The notes under the pieces are model-generated. The model was not told the origin of the DNA. It ran no database searches and was given only the letters and a program-made list of their open reading frames with translations. From Crotalaria pallida (Eukaryota; Streptophyta; Magnoliopsida; Fabales; Fabaceae), in assembly GCA_037953625.1 (NCBI GenBank), contig CM075652.1, positions 54,057,501 to 54,121,500 of the forward strand: a DNA stretch of 64,000 bases. Reading direction: 5' to 3'. The translations under genes were made by a program, and so were the position numbers. This document shows, piece by piece, positions 42,775 through 57,700 of this stretch; the stretch's first letter is position 1, and each line of letters begins with the position of its first letter.

Positions 42775-45700
42775 TTAGGACTCTCGGTATTTAGTCAGAT
42801 CAAATGTCAGAGTTCTCGAACAGCTGCAATAAGAAAAATCCTTATGTTAAATCGGAGACTAGGAGATTTATGCCATACCATAGAATGATAATATCTAAAT
42901 TAATAATGTTAAGAAGCTTACCCTCTTTCCGAGTCCCTGTAAACCCCAACTAAGGCTTCGGCTTTGTCATAAAAGCTGTCTTTCAGTGATATCACAATAC
43001 TCTGAAATCCATTGCCACCATCAGTATCCTGGCTACTCCTTGCTCCTTCACAAGATTTTGCACGAATAAATCCAGCAACCTTAGCAACATTCAAGTTGTC
43101 CAACGCAGCATCAACTTCATCCAATATGAAAAATGGTGAAGGCTTATAACTGAAACAGGTAGGGAACCATGTTAACAGAACATGCAGATCATATCTCAAC
43201 GACAATGATTTGCGCCAGATGTGTCCAGTATATTTCTTAGAGGAAACCCTTGCTATTAAAACAAAAACTTCTGGTAAAAAAACACTATAAAATCGACATA
43301 TTTATTTAGATCCAAGTTTCATAAAAGCATAAGAAACTTAAAGATCCATAACTAAGCATGCACATTGGCATGTCAGTGAGGTGTACTAATTTTTTACAGG
43401 TACAAACAACTCTATACCTGTGGATAGAGAATAACAACGCGAGTGCAGCAACAGTCTTTTCCCCACCGGAAAGCTGCTCCATGTCACGGAAGCGCTTAGT
43501 TGGAGGCATAGCAGTGTACTTGATGCCATGTAGAAATGGATCATCTTCGTTTTCCAGGTTTAAGTATGCTGTTCCTCCAAGCGGATGTGTGTTGCTTTTT
43601 GTAAGTTGTTTGTAAATTTTATCTATATTACCAGATATATGGTTGAAAGCATCCATGAACAATTCATACCTGCACTCAACACATGGAACTTCCGCTTCAC
43701 CAAAGGACAGAAGTAATGCAGCAACAGCAAATACAATGATTTAAATTTTGAATCAAGCTAAAGACCAATGCCAAAACAAAACTGCAATATATGTAAATAT
43801 AAACTACTAACTCCCGCAAAACATTAAACAAAGAAATATAAGTCATTAAAGATACCAAAAGAAGCCAGTTAAAGAAAACATCACAAAAAATAGTCAGATT
43901 AAAAAGATAGCCAAGTTGTTCATGTGTGGGAGATTACATGATTGTCAGAAATATCTTGACGACCGAATTTTCCCCAAAAATGGCATTACCAAATAATCAC
44001 GCTGACCAGTAGTAGCTGATTGACCTTTTAATAGGAATCTTTAAACATGAAAACAAGTATTCTGGATTCTATTATCTGATATTACTATCGCAATTCAAAT
44101 CAGATCTTAATAGATATCACTTCTGTGGAGGCCATAAAGGTTCTTCTGGATTCTATTATGTGATGCTGTTAGGAACCCAAATTATTAAATGCCCGAAAGT
44201 GGTGTGGCCCGGCCACCTCACAAAATGGCATGGAGGTATAAAAGATTGCAAAGCAACCGTACAGTAAAGGTAATAGATAGAAAGAAAATACTTCAGAAGG
44301 TGTAAAATTCACAAAATTCATAGCATAGAAATTCTTTAATTTTGTACTTAGACAAATGAACAATAAAAAAGAAAAGAATCATCATTCATACTTGTCAAAG
44401 TGTTATAAACAACTTGCAATACTAACAGCAAGTATTAAAAGCATAACCAAATCAGCAAATGAAATGGAGGATAGTTATATTACTAAAGCAGAGTTATGTT
44501 ACATCAATTACCAAAAAATTTTGCACTTTGGAAAAAATAGTCTTATTAAATACCACTCTCACCACTATTGATTTCAGTGATGCAAAGCTAGATCAAAACA
44601 AAATTTGAATTTTGTGAAGGTATCAGTTGCGACATTTAATAAAAATAGGAGTAAACATTATTTGGAAGTTTAGACATATGGTTCACATTCTCATGGGAAA
44701 AGCTCATTAGTGTTTCAAATCTAGCTGTCTCCATATTCAGAGAGACAGGTAAAACTACCATGTCTTTCAAGCATAGATTTGTTTCTAAACTCCTCTTATT
44801 AAACTACTGGATTAGTGGATTAGATTAATATTGATAAATCCTGTCACAGCTTCAGCACAGCATCACTAATTAGAGAGTACTCCACACTTCCACAAACAAC
44901 TAGCCCTTCCATTTTTCTCCCCATGTTTTCATATGTAGTTTTATGTTTAATCATGTATAAGAACTGTTGGCTATGCGTGAATATTCACATATGACTTGTA
45001 ATGACTAATGGAAATAAAATAACTTTTACCTCCTCTGCTTGACTGCATTGAAATCATCAGTCTTTTTCTTCTCCTCATTCCTAACTTGTTCAAACTCTTC
45101 TGTTACAGCTCTTTCCTTATCTAGCAGAGTCTCATATTGCTCCAATGCCTTCAAATTCGGCGCAGTTCTTTCAATTTCAGATATCAAAGCATCCATTTTT
45201 TGCTTAAAATCTGCCTCAATTTTATCCCTGTTGGAGTTTCTCCTATCTTTCAGTGCCCTACTTAGCTGATCAAAGTCAAAAAGTGGACCTGATGTTGAGT
45301 CACCAGTATCCATTGGATCTGATATGGTCGGGAGGCTAATCTGTTCCAGTTCACACTTGTCTAATATTTCCTGCTTTTGCCCCATCAACTGCTTAATCTG
45401 TCCCTCCTGTAAAGATGCAAAAAATGTAGTTAGCTATCTGTACATTAAGCTTATAAAGTTAACAAGAATTATTGCCCATCTAACCTTGGCGCTGATCGAA
45501 CGAATAAGTTTGGATATGCTTGTTGTGGCTGAAGAAGTCTTCTTCTTCCATTCTTGGATTTCCTTTTCACAATCTTCTGACTTTGATTTCCACTCTACAA
45601 AAGTGAAAGAGAACAGAAAAGTAAGGAGACTAGCATCCAAAAATAAGGAAACCATTTGAAGTGATGGTTGGTCGGCTTCTGCCATGATCGATCAACCTCT

Positions 45701-48700
45701 GTTCCCATCAATTTCAAATGGTAAATAGCATAGAACTACTGTCTAGATAACCTTGCCCCTCAACCCCATTAATACCCCTCAACCATGAAGAGAGTGAAGG
45801 GGAAGCAAGCCCAAGGAAGCATAAGAATGTAACAAGGTTTACAATCTATCTATACCAGAAAACAAACGCAAGTTGGACCAAATATACCTTTAGCTTCTTC
45901 CTTAAACTGGTCAATCTCTTCAGCTGCTTTCTCAGCTGCAAATTTTGCATCTTCTTCTTTTTTCTGTACTTGTTTTAAATCATTCTCTAAACCACTTAAT
46001 GAAGATTCCAGTACCTGAATTGGTGAAGTCAAGTCCCGATTCTGCTCATACTCCAACCTGTAGAATAATTCCAAGAAAGAAAATAAATAAATGAATGCTC
46101 AATCCTGCATATACCCCAACCTGTAAATTAATTTCAAGAAAGAATATTAATAAATGAACTCATCTTGATGGATATGGTGTGAGTTGTCAAGCATTTATTG
46201 AATATTATTTTCACAATACGTGTTTTAAGATTTCATTAAATATAACAGCACACAATACATTGATTGGCGGGCACCATATCAAGGAAAAAAGATGGGACTG
46301 AAAAAATTCATAGATTAATCATGATTAACTAACTAGAAAGTAAGTAAAACTAAAACTTAGGCTCCAAATATCTTCTCGAATTTTACTTTGACTTCGCACA
46401 ATATAAATTTCCAAGATAATTGAAAACCTAATAAATAGAGGAGATGCAGCATAGAAACTTTTCCCAAGTGTGAACATTCTATATGAAACGAAGATAAGTA
46501 TTCCATAAAGATCTGAGAATGGCGCAGCAGCTGCAGCGTTGCTGGGAGGGGGCAACAATGGCGCAGCAGCCCTGTTGGACAGCCTGAGATAAAAGCTGTC
46601 TGTCCATGCAGATAACCATGGAGTGTAGCCGCATGATTCCTCTCCTGTGTTTCTGTATTGTTTGGTTACTTGAATACTATTTTTCCCTCACTGAACCCTA
46701 AGGGCTCGTTTGGTTGGCCAGGAAGACTAGATAAGAAAGAGAGCAGGATATAAGCAAGATAGCTCTTATCCTGTCCATTGTTCAGTGCACACAAGATAAC
46801 TATGGCATCGATGAAGTCTTGACGGTGGTGGTAGTAATCCTATCCCGCTCATTTCTAACCGAGCTGCCTCCTCCATCGGATAGAAAATACACTAGGCAAA
46901 CAGGATAGGATAGGCCAACAGGATAACACTATCCTATCCTGCTAGCTCATCAAACGCTGTATGGTAACAAGATAGGAAAGACTATTATATCCTATCCACC
47001 AAATGAGCCCGAAGAGTATTCAGATTGAGGGGCAAAATTAATAATCTACACCCATTTTGCACATGACCCAGTTTTGCAGTTAACACTACTCTCACACTCG
47101 TCTTCCTTGTGTGGACCTTTTCCAATCTCTGTTTCGCAGTCTAGCTCTTGCTGCCCTGTTTCAGGCTCAAGCTCCCAGCCCTTGTTCCCTGTTTCTGGTT
47201 AAGCTTACTTCCTTGTAGCTTCTCTTCTGCTCGGTTTTCAAGCTTTTCCACCCGTTTTGTAATATTTTTGTGGTTAATCAGAATTATTAGTTATGCCTTA
47301 GATTAATCATGATTATGTCTTATAAGTATGATTTGAGTATTAATGACAAAAATATTTTGTACTTTTGTATCATTGAGCATCAACGTGTATCAAAAATATA
47401 TTTATATTGCATCTGCCATCTTTGGTATAGCAGCAGTTCTGCAATCCATTATACCGCTATAGCATGAATGATGGCAACATAACAACAAAAGGCTTCACTT
47501 GAATGACTGATATCAATGCAAATCAGAATTGACCGTCACCATTGAAACAAAGAATTGCTTTTGCACAAAATATAATATCCCATTTGAGAGTGCTCAAGCT
47601 CACTGAAAGAAACCAAAGAGTTGAGTCTAAAAATAATAGTATACCATTTGAAAGACCCCAAAGAATTGAGCCTAACAATAAAAAAAGGCAACAGATAGGC
47701 ATTTGCTGACAACCCTACCTACTTAAACAAGTAAACAATACTACAGACCTAGACATCTACGGTTATGATCCTACAACAATTAGTGTTTCTACATTCCATC
47801 CCTAAGATAATATAGCAAAAGTGTAAAAGAAATATCACAGATCTGCATTCTAGACTTGGTGGAGCTTTTATGATTGTGGTTGTTCACTACTCTCTTTTTC
47901 ACTTTCTCAAACTCCTTTTCTGAAAGTGTTTTTCAGAAAAGCACATGTAATTTGCTAGCAAGCTTAACAAAAACATGCATGGATATAAAACTATGTAGGT
48001 CAAGTTTTTAACAGATAACAGCAGATGTATGATATAGGTCAAAAGGGAAGAAAGAACGCACTGATATTTTAACTTTGAAAGTTGGCTACTAAGGTTCAGC
48101 CTCTCCTCTGCCACATGTTGAGCAGCCTTGAGTCGATTTTCTTCATATTCACGGATGTTTGCAACCCCAACTGACTTGCTGAAGTTTTTGTAAATTCGAT
48201 CAGTGATTTCATTTATCCTCTTCTCCACTTTACATATTTCTGCATTCCTCTTATCAACAGCATCACTTAACTGCAATGTGTAAAATTCAAGTAACCAGCT
48301 AGGCATCAAAGTATATTGTTAAGAAGTAAAGAGGAACCGCCAACGTCACCTTCTGGAGTTCTGGTCTGATACGATTAATTTCATTTTTGATTGCCTCTTT
48401 TTCTTTGCTCAAAGTTGAAAACTTGTCAGGAAAGCCTTCCTGGCAAAAATTAGAAGCATCAAATAAATTATATGATTGAAATATTATGTGAGGATCACTG
48501 GATCAGAAGGAAAAGAATAGTCACCAATGTAGAGAAGGTTCTCTCATCCATGCCCATCAAAAACTAGCATTTATCAGTCTATAGATATCCAAAAAGTGCA
48601 TTCTTATGCACTGAGCACCATATTAACCATCAAGCATAGAGAACTATAAAACCAAATGTTCATTAGTCCTTTCCCTCATTAGGGTGGAATTGTTCAGCAC

Positions 48701-51700
48701 TTCATCCCTTAGTGAATAAGCTTATCAAACAAAAATTTATACTTGTTTTCTAACATTTAGCTGCCCATGCAGAAACTATCATAAGTTCAAATCCAAGCCT
48801 TAAAGGAAGTTAGGTCGCCTTTCACTGGTGCATATTTTCATGAGTAAACAAAAAAACATGCAATTCTAACTATGGCTTAAAGTCACTATTTTGAATTTTT
48901 CACCTTGTCATGTATTATACCATTAGCAAATTACACTCCTCTTAAGTCTATCAGAATCATACTGCTTCATCATCTGACCTATTTAGAATAGTATAATTAT
49001 TATTGGTTTAAATAGATTTGTCTATCCAATTATATGCAGACAAAAAGCCTATTAAATTGGATTATGAACTCTAGATATAGAATACAATCACGATTGGATT
49101 TCTCCTGCCCACAAACTATAGTCTGATCCAACAACTAACACCGTGATAATATTTTAATGCACCTAATTACTAATTCCAAATTTAAAAATCAGGCAAATAT
49201 TAGCTAGAGTTGTGTTACTACTTACGACAATTTGGAAGCACTTTGCATATTCTACGAATAAATATACCAAATAAATACACTCGGTTGTTTATTTGATCAT
49301 GTTGATCATGTGTTAATGCATCTCGGTTGTTTATTATTCTGCTATGCAGTTTATCATATTAACTCACCCATGGCCTATGTGCGTCTTATGAGAACCAAAG
49401 GTCTCAAGGGAAGTAATCTAATCTTAAAAGTTTAACAGTATACATTTCCAAGCAGGAAAGGTTACAAGCCTTCAACCCAACAAAATTCAGTAAATACAAA
49501 ATATTTTCTCACCCTCAGAATTCAAATTTACCAATCCAAAATGGAGAAGCTGTAGGCCATGAATGAAGTTAATGGCTAACGTTTTTATTCGGGCAAATGT
49601 TCAAGGCTTTAACCATCCAAAATGAATTACCGGTTCCTTGGTTTGGCTTAAGTTATACTATATATGCCTAAAACATATGAATAGTTCCATATAGGGCTCA
49701 TTTGGACAATAGCATGAATAAGTGGTAATTCGACTACTCTCATAATTGGACCAAAAAATATGGTTAATAGTGTTTAGATAGACACTTTAAAAAGAGCTTA
49801 TACAGATATAAAGTTTCACAATTCACGAAGGCTAATTTACTCATAAGAGAAAAAAGCAATGGCAAACCACCAAAACTATTTTTGCCTTTCACAATAGTTC
49901 TTTTTTCAAAAGCTGTAAATCTAGCTTATGAATGAAAATATGCCCAAAACAACTTAAATGTGCTTCAAAAATCAAAAGCTGTTTTGATAAGCTTGTCCAA
50001 AGTCCAAACAGCACCAGAATATTAATATTTCATAAGCGCTTGTAGCAATAGATAAGCCAATGTACTGCACAAACAACACCCAAAACAAATTGCCTAAACT
50101 GATTGTGAAGACACTCATAGCAAGCATGCCAAAACATTCCAAGGATGGGGAAAAGAGAATTGCATGCTTCATTTAACAAGTTACCTTCTCAATATCAGCA
50201 TATTGAACTTTCCTCTCAAGTCCAGTAATTTTTCCAGATATTTCTGCCTCTTTAAGTTGCATATCCCTTATAGAACCTAGCTCTTCCAACTCAGATTCAT
50301 ACTGCTCCTTCTTTTTATTAAGTCCTAAAAAACAGCATGATTATTGCCAGAGAAAAAGCTTTGAATTAATTAAAAGATATAGACAAAAACCTTCAATTTT
50401 CTTGTCATCCCACTGTTTTGACCTTGCTTCCATTCCACCACTAGTGCCACCAGTCATTGTGCCGGATTTTGTCAGCAGAATTCCATCAACAGTTACAACT
50501 AACAAAATCACATATGGCAATGTTTACTATTTTGCATTTTGATGAGTATAGCTGGTATTAAAGGCAACAGGAACGTAATAATAAATACACACTAAGACTC
50601 TCTAGAAGCAAAAAGATTTGTTTAAAAAGCAACAAAATAACAAAGAAACGCATTGGCTTCTAAGCTCACTGCCTAAAAAGAGATGAAAATGTAAAGGGAA
50701 AAAACAAACAGTCAATTTAAAAAACAAACCACCCAAGTACTCATTAAGTTCTATTGACATGACAGCAAGAAGATACGGTGCTTGGAGAGAATAGTTAAAA
50801 AAAAAAAGGATTTCCCAAGGGCTCAGTATAAGAGGCTAAAAATGATGTATTTGTATTGTAAAACTAAATATTTAATATTATGAGGAAGTGGACTTAGCTT
50901 CCCAATACATTTTTCTAGTTTTTAACTTTTTATTCTCAGTCCTTAGGGCTGAGAGTAAATCAAACCCAAAAAAAGGCATAGTTACCTTTGAATCGCTCAC
51001 CACTCCAACTTAAAACTTTAGCCTCCTCAAGATCGTCACAAACAAGAGTATTCCCAACGGCAAAGAGAATTGCCTTCTCCAAGGAGGGATCAAACTTATG
51101 CTAGTTAAGTTGAATATCTTAAAGCACTTTTCAGTTCATTAGAAGCATGTAGTTAGTGATTGACAAAAAGCATGAACATAAATCAAAACTACATGATAGT
51201 TCAAATATAAAGAGGGAACAAATACAAAATACAAGAATGAGTCATGCTCATGTTAAATAGATGACCTAGTTAAAATCCAAGAATGTGTATTTATAGGAAT
51301 TCGTTCAATTAACAGAGAGAACTAATGAAAGGAAACCACAAAACAAATGTATTGCATCTCAAAACAGGAAACAGCACACCATAAGTTGGTTAGTATAATG
51401 TAAGGTGGTAAACTGTTGGAAGCTTAACAAAAGAATTGAGACCAACAATATGTTAACATGACTGCAGCTCTGCACATCGGGATGACAGTCATGAATCCGC
51501 CCATAGAACCAGCTATTTATAAGCTTTTGTTTTTCTAACGGAGATAAAATTATCCTTCAAAATATTGGAGATACTTTTCAGAATTGAGAGCATACTCGGC
51601 TGGACTCAAACCCAAAAGCTAGCTCAAGTGGGGAGGATAACTAAAGTCATTATAAGGGATTACTTTTCCCACATACTTAGACGATGTGGGATTTTAATAC

Positions 51701-54700
51701 ACCCGTCACACCATGAATTGGACATATGGAGCATGAAGTTCGCGGGTCTCAAGATATGTGGGTTGCCCAAGATCAAGATTGAGATAGGCTCTAATGCCGG
51801 ATTGGAATTGGGGTGAACAGGGCACCAGACTCAATCCAAAAAAACTAGCTCAAAGGCAGGAGGATTGCCCAAGTCATTATAAGGGGTACTTTGCTCATAT
51901 AGCCAGCTGGTGTGGGATCTTAGCAAGACTATTTAAATGCCACAGTAAGCATGCAACAAAAATATTGCAGAAGTAGGTCATGGCTGGACAATAAAATTGC
52001 ACTAAAAAAAAAAGTTATTGGTAGTTTCACATATTCAGAAATTTCCAAGCATGATAGTTAACATCAAACACTGTTTATCTCTTTAATCAGCAAAAACAGT
52101 AAAGTCAGGATGAACAAGCTAGCTGAAAAAGGTAAATTTAAAGAAAAATATTTTCCCGGTTTCATAAGAGAACAAATACAAATACTCCCTCCGGTCCTAT
52201 TTATAAGTCACATTCTAGAAGAATTCTTTGGTCCTATTTATAAGTCATTTTGTATTTTCTCTGAGGCATTTATTGCTATTTTCTCTTATTTGCCCTTTGC
52301 CCATTAATGTGAAGTAATACAATGTGAAATTCCCAATGCAAGTTAAGAGGATAAGATTGTAATGTTGAAGTATTTTTTTAAAGTTTCAAGAAACCTAACT
52401 ACTCTCCTTGGTCCATGTGATATAGTTAAGTATGCCCTATAAATAGGACCAGAGGGAGTAACAAAATTTGGAAGCGCTTGTAAACACTTCTCTGACCATA
52501 TTCTTCAAAGCAGCCAGTAGTGAAAAAGGATATTGAATCACATCAAAAACCAGTTTAGCTTTACCCCCTAATGTGCGCAATCTTTCCATGATTGGCTTCA
52601 CACGGATTGATTGCAGGGGAATAAACGTCTGGGGAGGAAGCCTCTGATCTTTCAAATACTGTCAAAGGAAGCAAAGAAATCAATGTTTGATTAACACATA
52701 GCAAAATCAACTCAATAAAGCTTTTAATAGAACTTTAAACCGGCAAAATTGGGATTTTTGCACTAAAGTTCTAACTTTCAGTAATTGTTAAAACAATCTT
52801 GTCAATGAAATCGAAGAGATAGGAAGTAACATATAGGAACTAGGAAGCTAAAGTTATTTTGACATTTTAACACAATATCTCTTCTGGCTTCCGGCAATTA
52901 TAGCAACCTAGTCAATGCAACCGAACAGGTCTGAAGCAACCAAAAAGATGTGCCAAACATAACATAAATTCAACGGTAGGACAGAAGCAGAAGGTTAACT
53001 ATTCTACTCATCATGAATGAAAAAGCAACAGATGTTAGCCCACCAGCTTGAAAGCACCAACCTAAATTAATATTGGGATTCAGTCAATAAGGTTTATGCA
53101 GTTGCAGTATACGACATTTTGTGCTATTTCTGAAGTTTAGGATAAATTAATAACTATCTTCTTAATTTTTTTCTGGACCGAAGTGGTGTTCCTTTACATA
53201 TAAATAACCATACTAATTAAAGCTGCTCTGTCATCCTTTCTTTTTCTTTTTTGTTATTCACATTATGTAAGATCATAAACACCCAGAGACAAAAGATATT
53301 GGAAATCAAAAGCAACATAAGCCTTAAACCGTAAAATAGAAATTGGGTTACAAGAGATGAGTTGGTAATTACAAAATACACGAGAACACGATGGCGCAAA
53401 GCAGAAAATTAGGAAATCTCATTTGTACCTTGATGCATTCCTTTCCAGTCTTTTCGTCCTCAACTACGACCGCATCCATAAATTTACCCATAGCAACAGT
53501 AACAGCTAGGTTATACTTCTTCTGTGTTGGCCGACAAAGATCAGTCATGCGACCATGAACTCCATGAAAGAGGCGCTTCAGAGTCTCTACAGCCTGAGAT
53601 AGCCTAGCATCTCTCTCACTTTCATATCTATCAGCTTTCAATTCACGTAGTTGATTTTCAATTTCACCAATTTTAGACTTCAAACTTTCATATTTGTTCC
53701 TGCAGATCAAAAGTAGCGTACATCATGTCAAAAACATCCTCAGCAAAGTACTTAGATGCGGTAAAAGGCTTTAAAAATACAGTTATTTAAAATAAAAATG
53801 TAGAACAAGAAGTTAATTTACTTGGAATCAACAAGTTTGCTCCTCAGAACAGCTAGTTCTTTTCTCAACTTTGCAAGGTCATCCTTATTTTTTGCATAAT
53901 CATCAACGAGTTTATTCATCCTTGTCTTCGTCTGTTCTTCCTGTGAATTCAGTTCCAACTCCCTGTTTATTAACTGTTGAAGATTTTCTTCCAAATTTTT
54001 TTTAGCTTCACTATCTGCATGTTGCTGCCTATCTAGAAGCTCTTTCTCCTCTCTGAGCTTTGCAGTTTTCATCCCAGCCTCCTCTTTACTGTTTTATTTT
54101 TATAAAATAAAAAAATATATATTATCAGAAGAGAAGGAAGAATATTACAAGAGGAGGATGCGAAATCTTCAGAAGAACAAAAGAAACACAAAACTACGCA
54201 AAGGGGTCATGCAGCACAATGAGCCAATCTCTTTGCAAATCTACGATATGAACATCACTAAAAAGCCCATGGGATTTGCACCAGAGCAAAGCCAAAAAGG
54301 TAGCCCTATCGCAGTCATAATCTAGAGACGAAAAAGGTGTCATTGAAAATTCTGTTGTTTCTTTCCAACCAAATACACCAAACGACAGCAAAAACAGAGC
54401 ATTGCCAAAGAATTTTGCCATCATTACAAGTGCCAAAACTTCTGAACTTAGTAAGCAAGAAAGAGTGCAAGACCATAGGGCAGAGCAAGACTCATCAAAG
54501 TTACCAACCAATCTATTCCAAAGCACATTTGCTGCTGAGCAATGTAAAAAAGAGATGAGGTCCACTTTCAGATTCTGAACCACACATTATATTATGCACT
54601 AATGAGAAGTTAAAGCGGTCAATGGTTTGCACTTCAAGAGCATGTCATTATTGTTAATCATGTAAAACTTCCTGAGTACTGACGTAAGTAAAAATAGCAA

Positions 54701-57700
54701 CATTTTCATCACAAGTTCCAAAACACAAATTTCATCACAAAATTAATATGCATGCTAACTACTACTGTACTACGTACTGATGGAAGTATATATATTTACT
54801 TCTTCTAGTAAAATGAAACAGGTTTCTGGAACACACTATTGATGAAATTCAGTGCAAATTTATTTAAAAGAAATATATTCTCATTGCTTGTAACTTGTAA
54901 GGAAGTTCCATTTGAAAATATATGGCTAACTACTAATGACAAGCAATTTACCACTAATTAAAAAAACCATATGCAGGCAACACCATCTGCACATTTCTGC
55001 CTGATTAGTCAAAATCAAAAATCAATACAAGTTCCATCTTCTGGCCAACAATACTTGTTTTCTTTTTCTTTTTCAAATTTTTTTGGCAGTAGTTTCTCTT
55101 TCATTTTGCCACTGATCAACTAATGCACAATTATAACACTCAAGAAACAAAAGATTTTAATTCAACAATAATATCCCCAACAGTAATAACCAAAAAATAT
55201 GATTACAGTGTGCATAAGTGGTAGACAAGACTAAATTGCAACCCGAAACTCAATAGTATTACAGTTCATACTCCGAGTAGAATGGAAGTATTTTTCAGAA
55301 ATAAATAAATAAATAAAGGCTACAAACAGGTACAGAAAATATTATACACTCACATTCGGAAATATTCTTCCAAGTCATTGCCATCCAACTTTAACTGATC
55401 GCCAACATCTCCACTATTTTTCTGTAGATCTTCCATTTTCGCTTTAAGATCTTTTATGCCATCCTCTAGCTCCTTTATATCAGCAGCATGCTTCCTCCGC
55501 TCTGCTTTTTTTTTTTCAAGTTCCTTCCTCCCTTTTTTGATTTTCGAATTGATGCGAGTCATTTCCTCCTTTAACTTCAGAAGCTTAGGTTGCTACAAGC
55601 AGCACAGAATGCCAAAAAAGAATCCATAAACTAGTCGGTGAAATAAAAACATAACAAATACAAATAGCAAAAGGAACAAATTTCTAAAACTTAGCAAGAT
55701 GATTATCTGGTACTCCTAGGCCCTATCTCTTTATTTCTTTTGAGTGCAAAGGAGTTGGGCAGTGGGGGGATTCAAACTCGCAAAATCATCATAACAATAA
55801 TAAAACCATGCTCAAAACCTGGATACTTGAATTTTCAACCCAAATTTCTTCACATCAAATATGACCAAATGCAACAAAGTTCAAAGAGTAAAGCACAGAA
55901 TCAAACTATGCAAAAAGGTTCAATGGCTGGAGTAGATCATAAAGTGATGACAATATCTTAACTTAAAGCTCCCCCACCCCGAATGTGGAAAAAAATACTC
56001 ACATTCTTATCAAGACTGTTGCTTTTCTCAGTAATCCTCTTTTCAAGTAGCGCAATCTCTTTCAGATATTTGGCCTGCTCTTTTTTCTTTTTACTAACTT
56101 CACTTTCAAACTTTGTTAGTTCTTCAACAAGACCTTCACGGCTTCTTTTCTCGTCTTCAAGCTCATCTGTAGTTTTAACGATATCATTTTCTATATTGAA
56201 CAACTGCCACAAGAAATGCTCTTTCTTTATAGATTTCTGCAAGAATGAAAACAAACAGATACTTGAGAACTGCATCATAAGCAACCTGTTTGAAAACAAA
56301 TAAAGATTTTTCTTTACTTCAATTATAAAAATTCTGAGTCCAAAATATAAACGAAAAAGTTTTTTGTATTGAAAAAAATGCTTTATTTTTTTCCAATTAA
56401 AAAAATTTAAAAAAAAAAGGTCAAGCAAAGTGAACAAGTGAAGAACAGATGAGTAATTTTACATGTCAAATTCCATTTTCTCTCCATTCTCTTGCCTATG
56501 GGGGAGAGAAAAAAAATTTTGATGGGACCCACCAAATTTTCTCCCCCCCCCCCCCCCCCCCTCATTTTCTCTCCTGCACCGAACAGGACTTGTTTTCTCT
56601 CCCTCCCAAATTCCCGTCCCCCAAAATCACCCGAAACAAACAAGCTGTAAATGTTTTGGTAGCCTTTGGATCTTCAAGAGAAAATCAATTTCAATCTACA
56701 AACTCAATCAAACTAGTTCAACATGGAAAATGAAGTGGTAAAAGCATCTTGATTTGTTCAGGTGGAGCTACAAACAGAAGTGGGAAGAAACCTATTGATC
56801 TCCTTGAAGCCAGAAGCATAAAGGGCGAAAAATGGAGAAATCAAAAGAGTGGTGACATTCTGAAGTAGAGGCAAGGAAGGTGACAGGGAAAACTGAAGGC
56901 AAAGGGTTAGCTTTGGCCAACAGTGAGAAGTTGACAATTCCAGGTGACGAAAAAAAAGTTGATAAGGTTGTTTCGATGGAGGAGGAACAGGCAAAAAATC
57001 GAAGTGAAAATAAGGAAGAAAAATAGGCGGACAGAAAGAAACAATCAATAGTGATAATAATAGCAAAAAATGAGCAGGAATAATTTTGAGAGAATTAAAA
57101 TGAAGGTCTGCCACGTGGAAATAGAGCCAGACCCTTTATTGACATATATGGTTGAAGCAGATGGAACCACATCAAATTAAAACAAGCCAGCTGGAAGAAC
57201 TTTGCGCAGTATTCATTTCACGTATAAAGTGAATACAATTGAAAAGTATCCTTCCATGGTTATATACTATGCACAAAACAAAACATAAACTGACGCAAAC
57301 ATTCTTACCAGTTGACCTTGCAAGCGGAGATGTTTTTCTGCTTCTTCCTTTTGTTCCTTCTTCTGCTTTCTCTCCATAACTACTGTCTTTTTCTTCTGAT
57401 AAACAAGTGCCGATTTTTCTTCAGCCGAAGCCTTTTCTTCTTCATATTGCTCGTAAGCTCTCTTGTACTCATCCGAACCAGATATCTGCTCAATAAGGCC
57501 AGTGAGCTCTTTCGGATTTTTGGACGCAATGGATTCCACATCACCCTGTACAAGGAATTCGATCAATTAAACAATCAAGCACCATCTTTCATGAATTTCA
57601 ATCATGGAAAGAAAGCCAACCACACACAAAATAGCCGTTTCAAACCTAGAATGTAGTAGCATGTTTGGCCTTGACTCGTCCCAGGAGAAAAACAACTTTT

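Larger units (their letters stand above)
51096..52533 (-). other. U12-type (minor spliceosome) intron of SMC1
   Basis: The 5' splice site reads CA/ATATCCTTTTTC, a match to the U12 consensus ATATCCTT. Near the 3' end CAACTTAAC resembles the U12 branch site (TTCCTTAAC) and stands about ten bases before the exon. To keep the frame (VIQ/FDPSLEKA), an AT start requires the intron to end in AA, not AC or AG. A GT nine bases upstream with the AG would also stay in frame but lose VIQ. The intron contains a Stowaway MITE and two repeats near 51600-51930. Confidence 0.75.
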
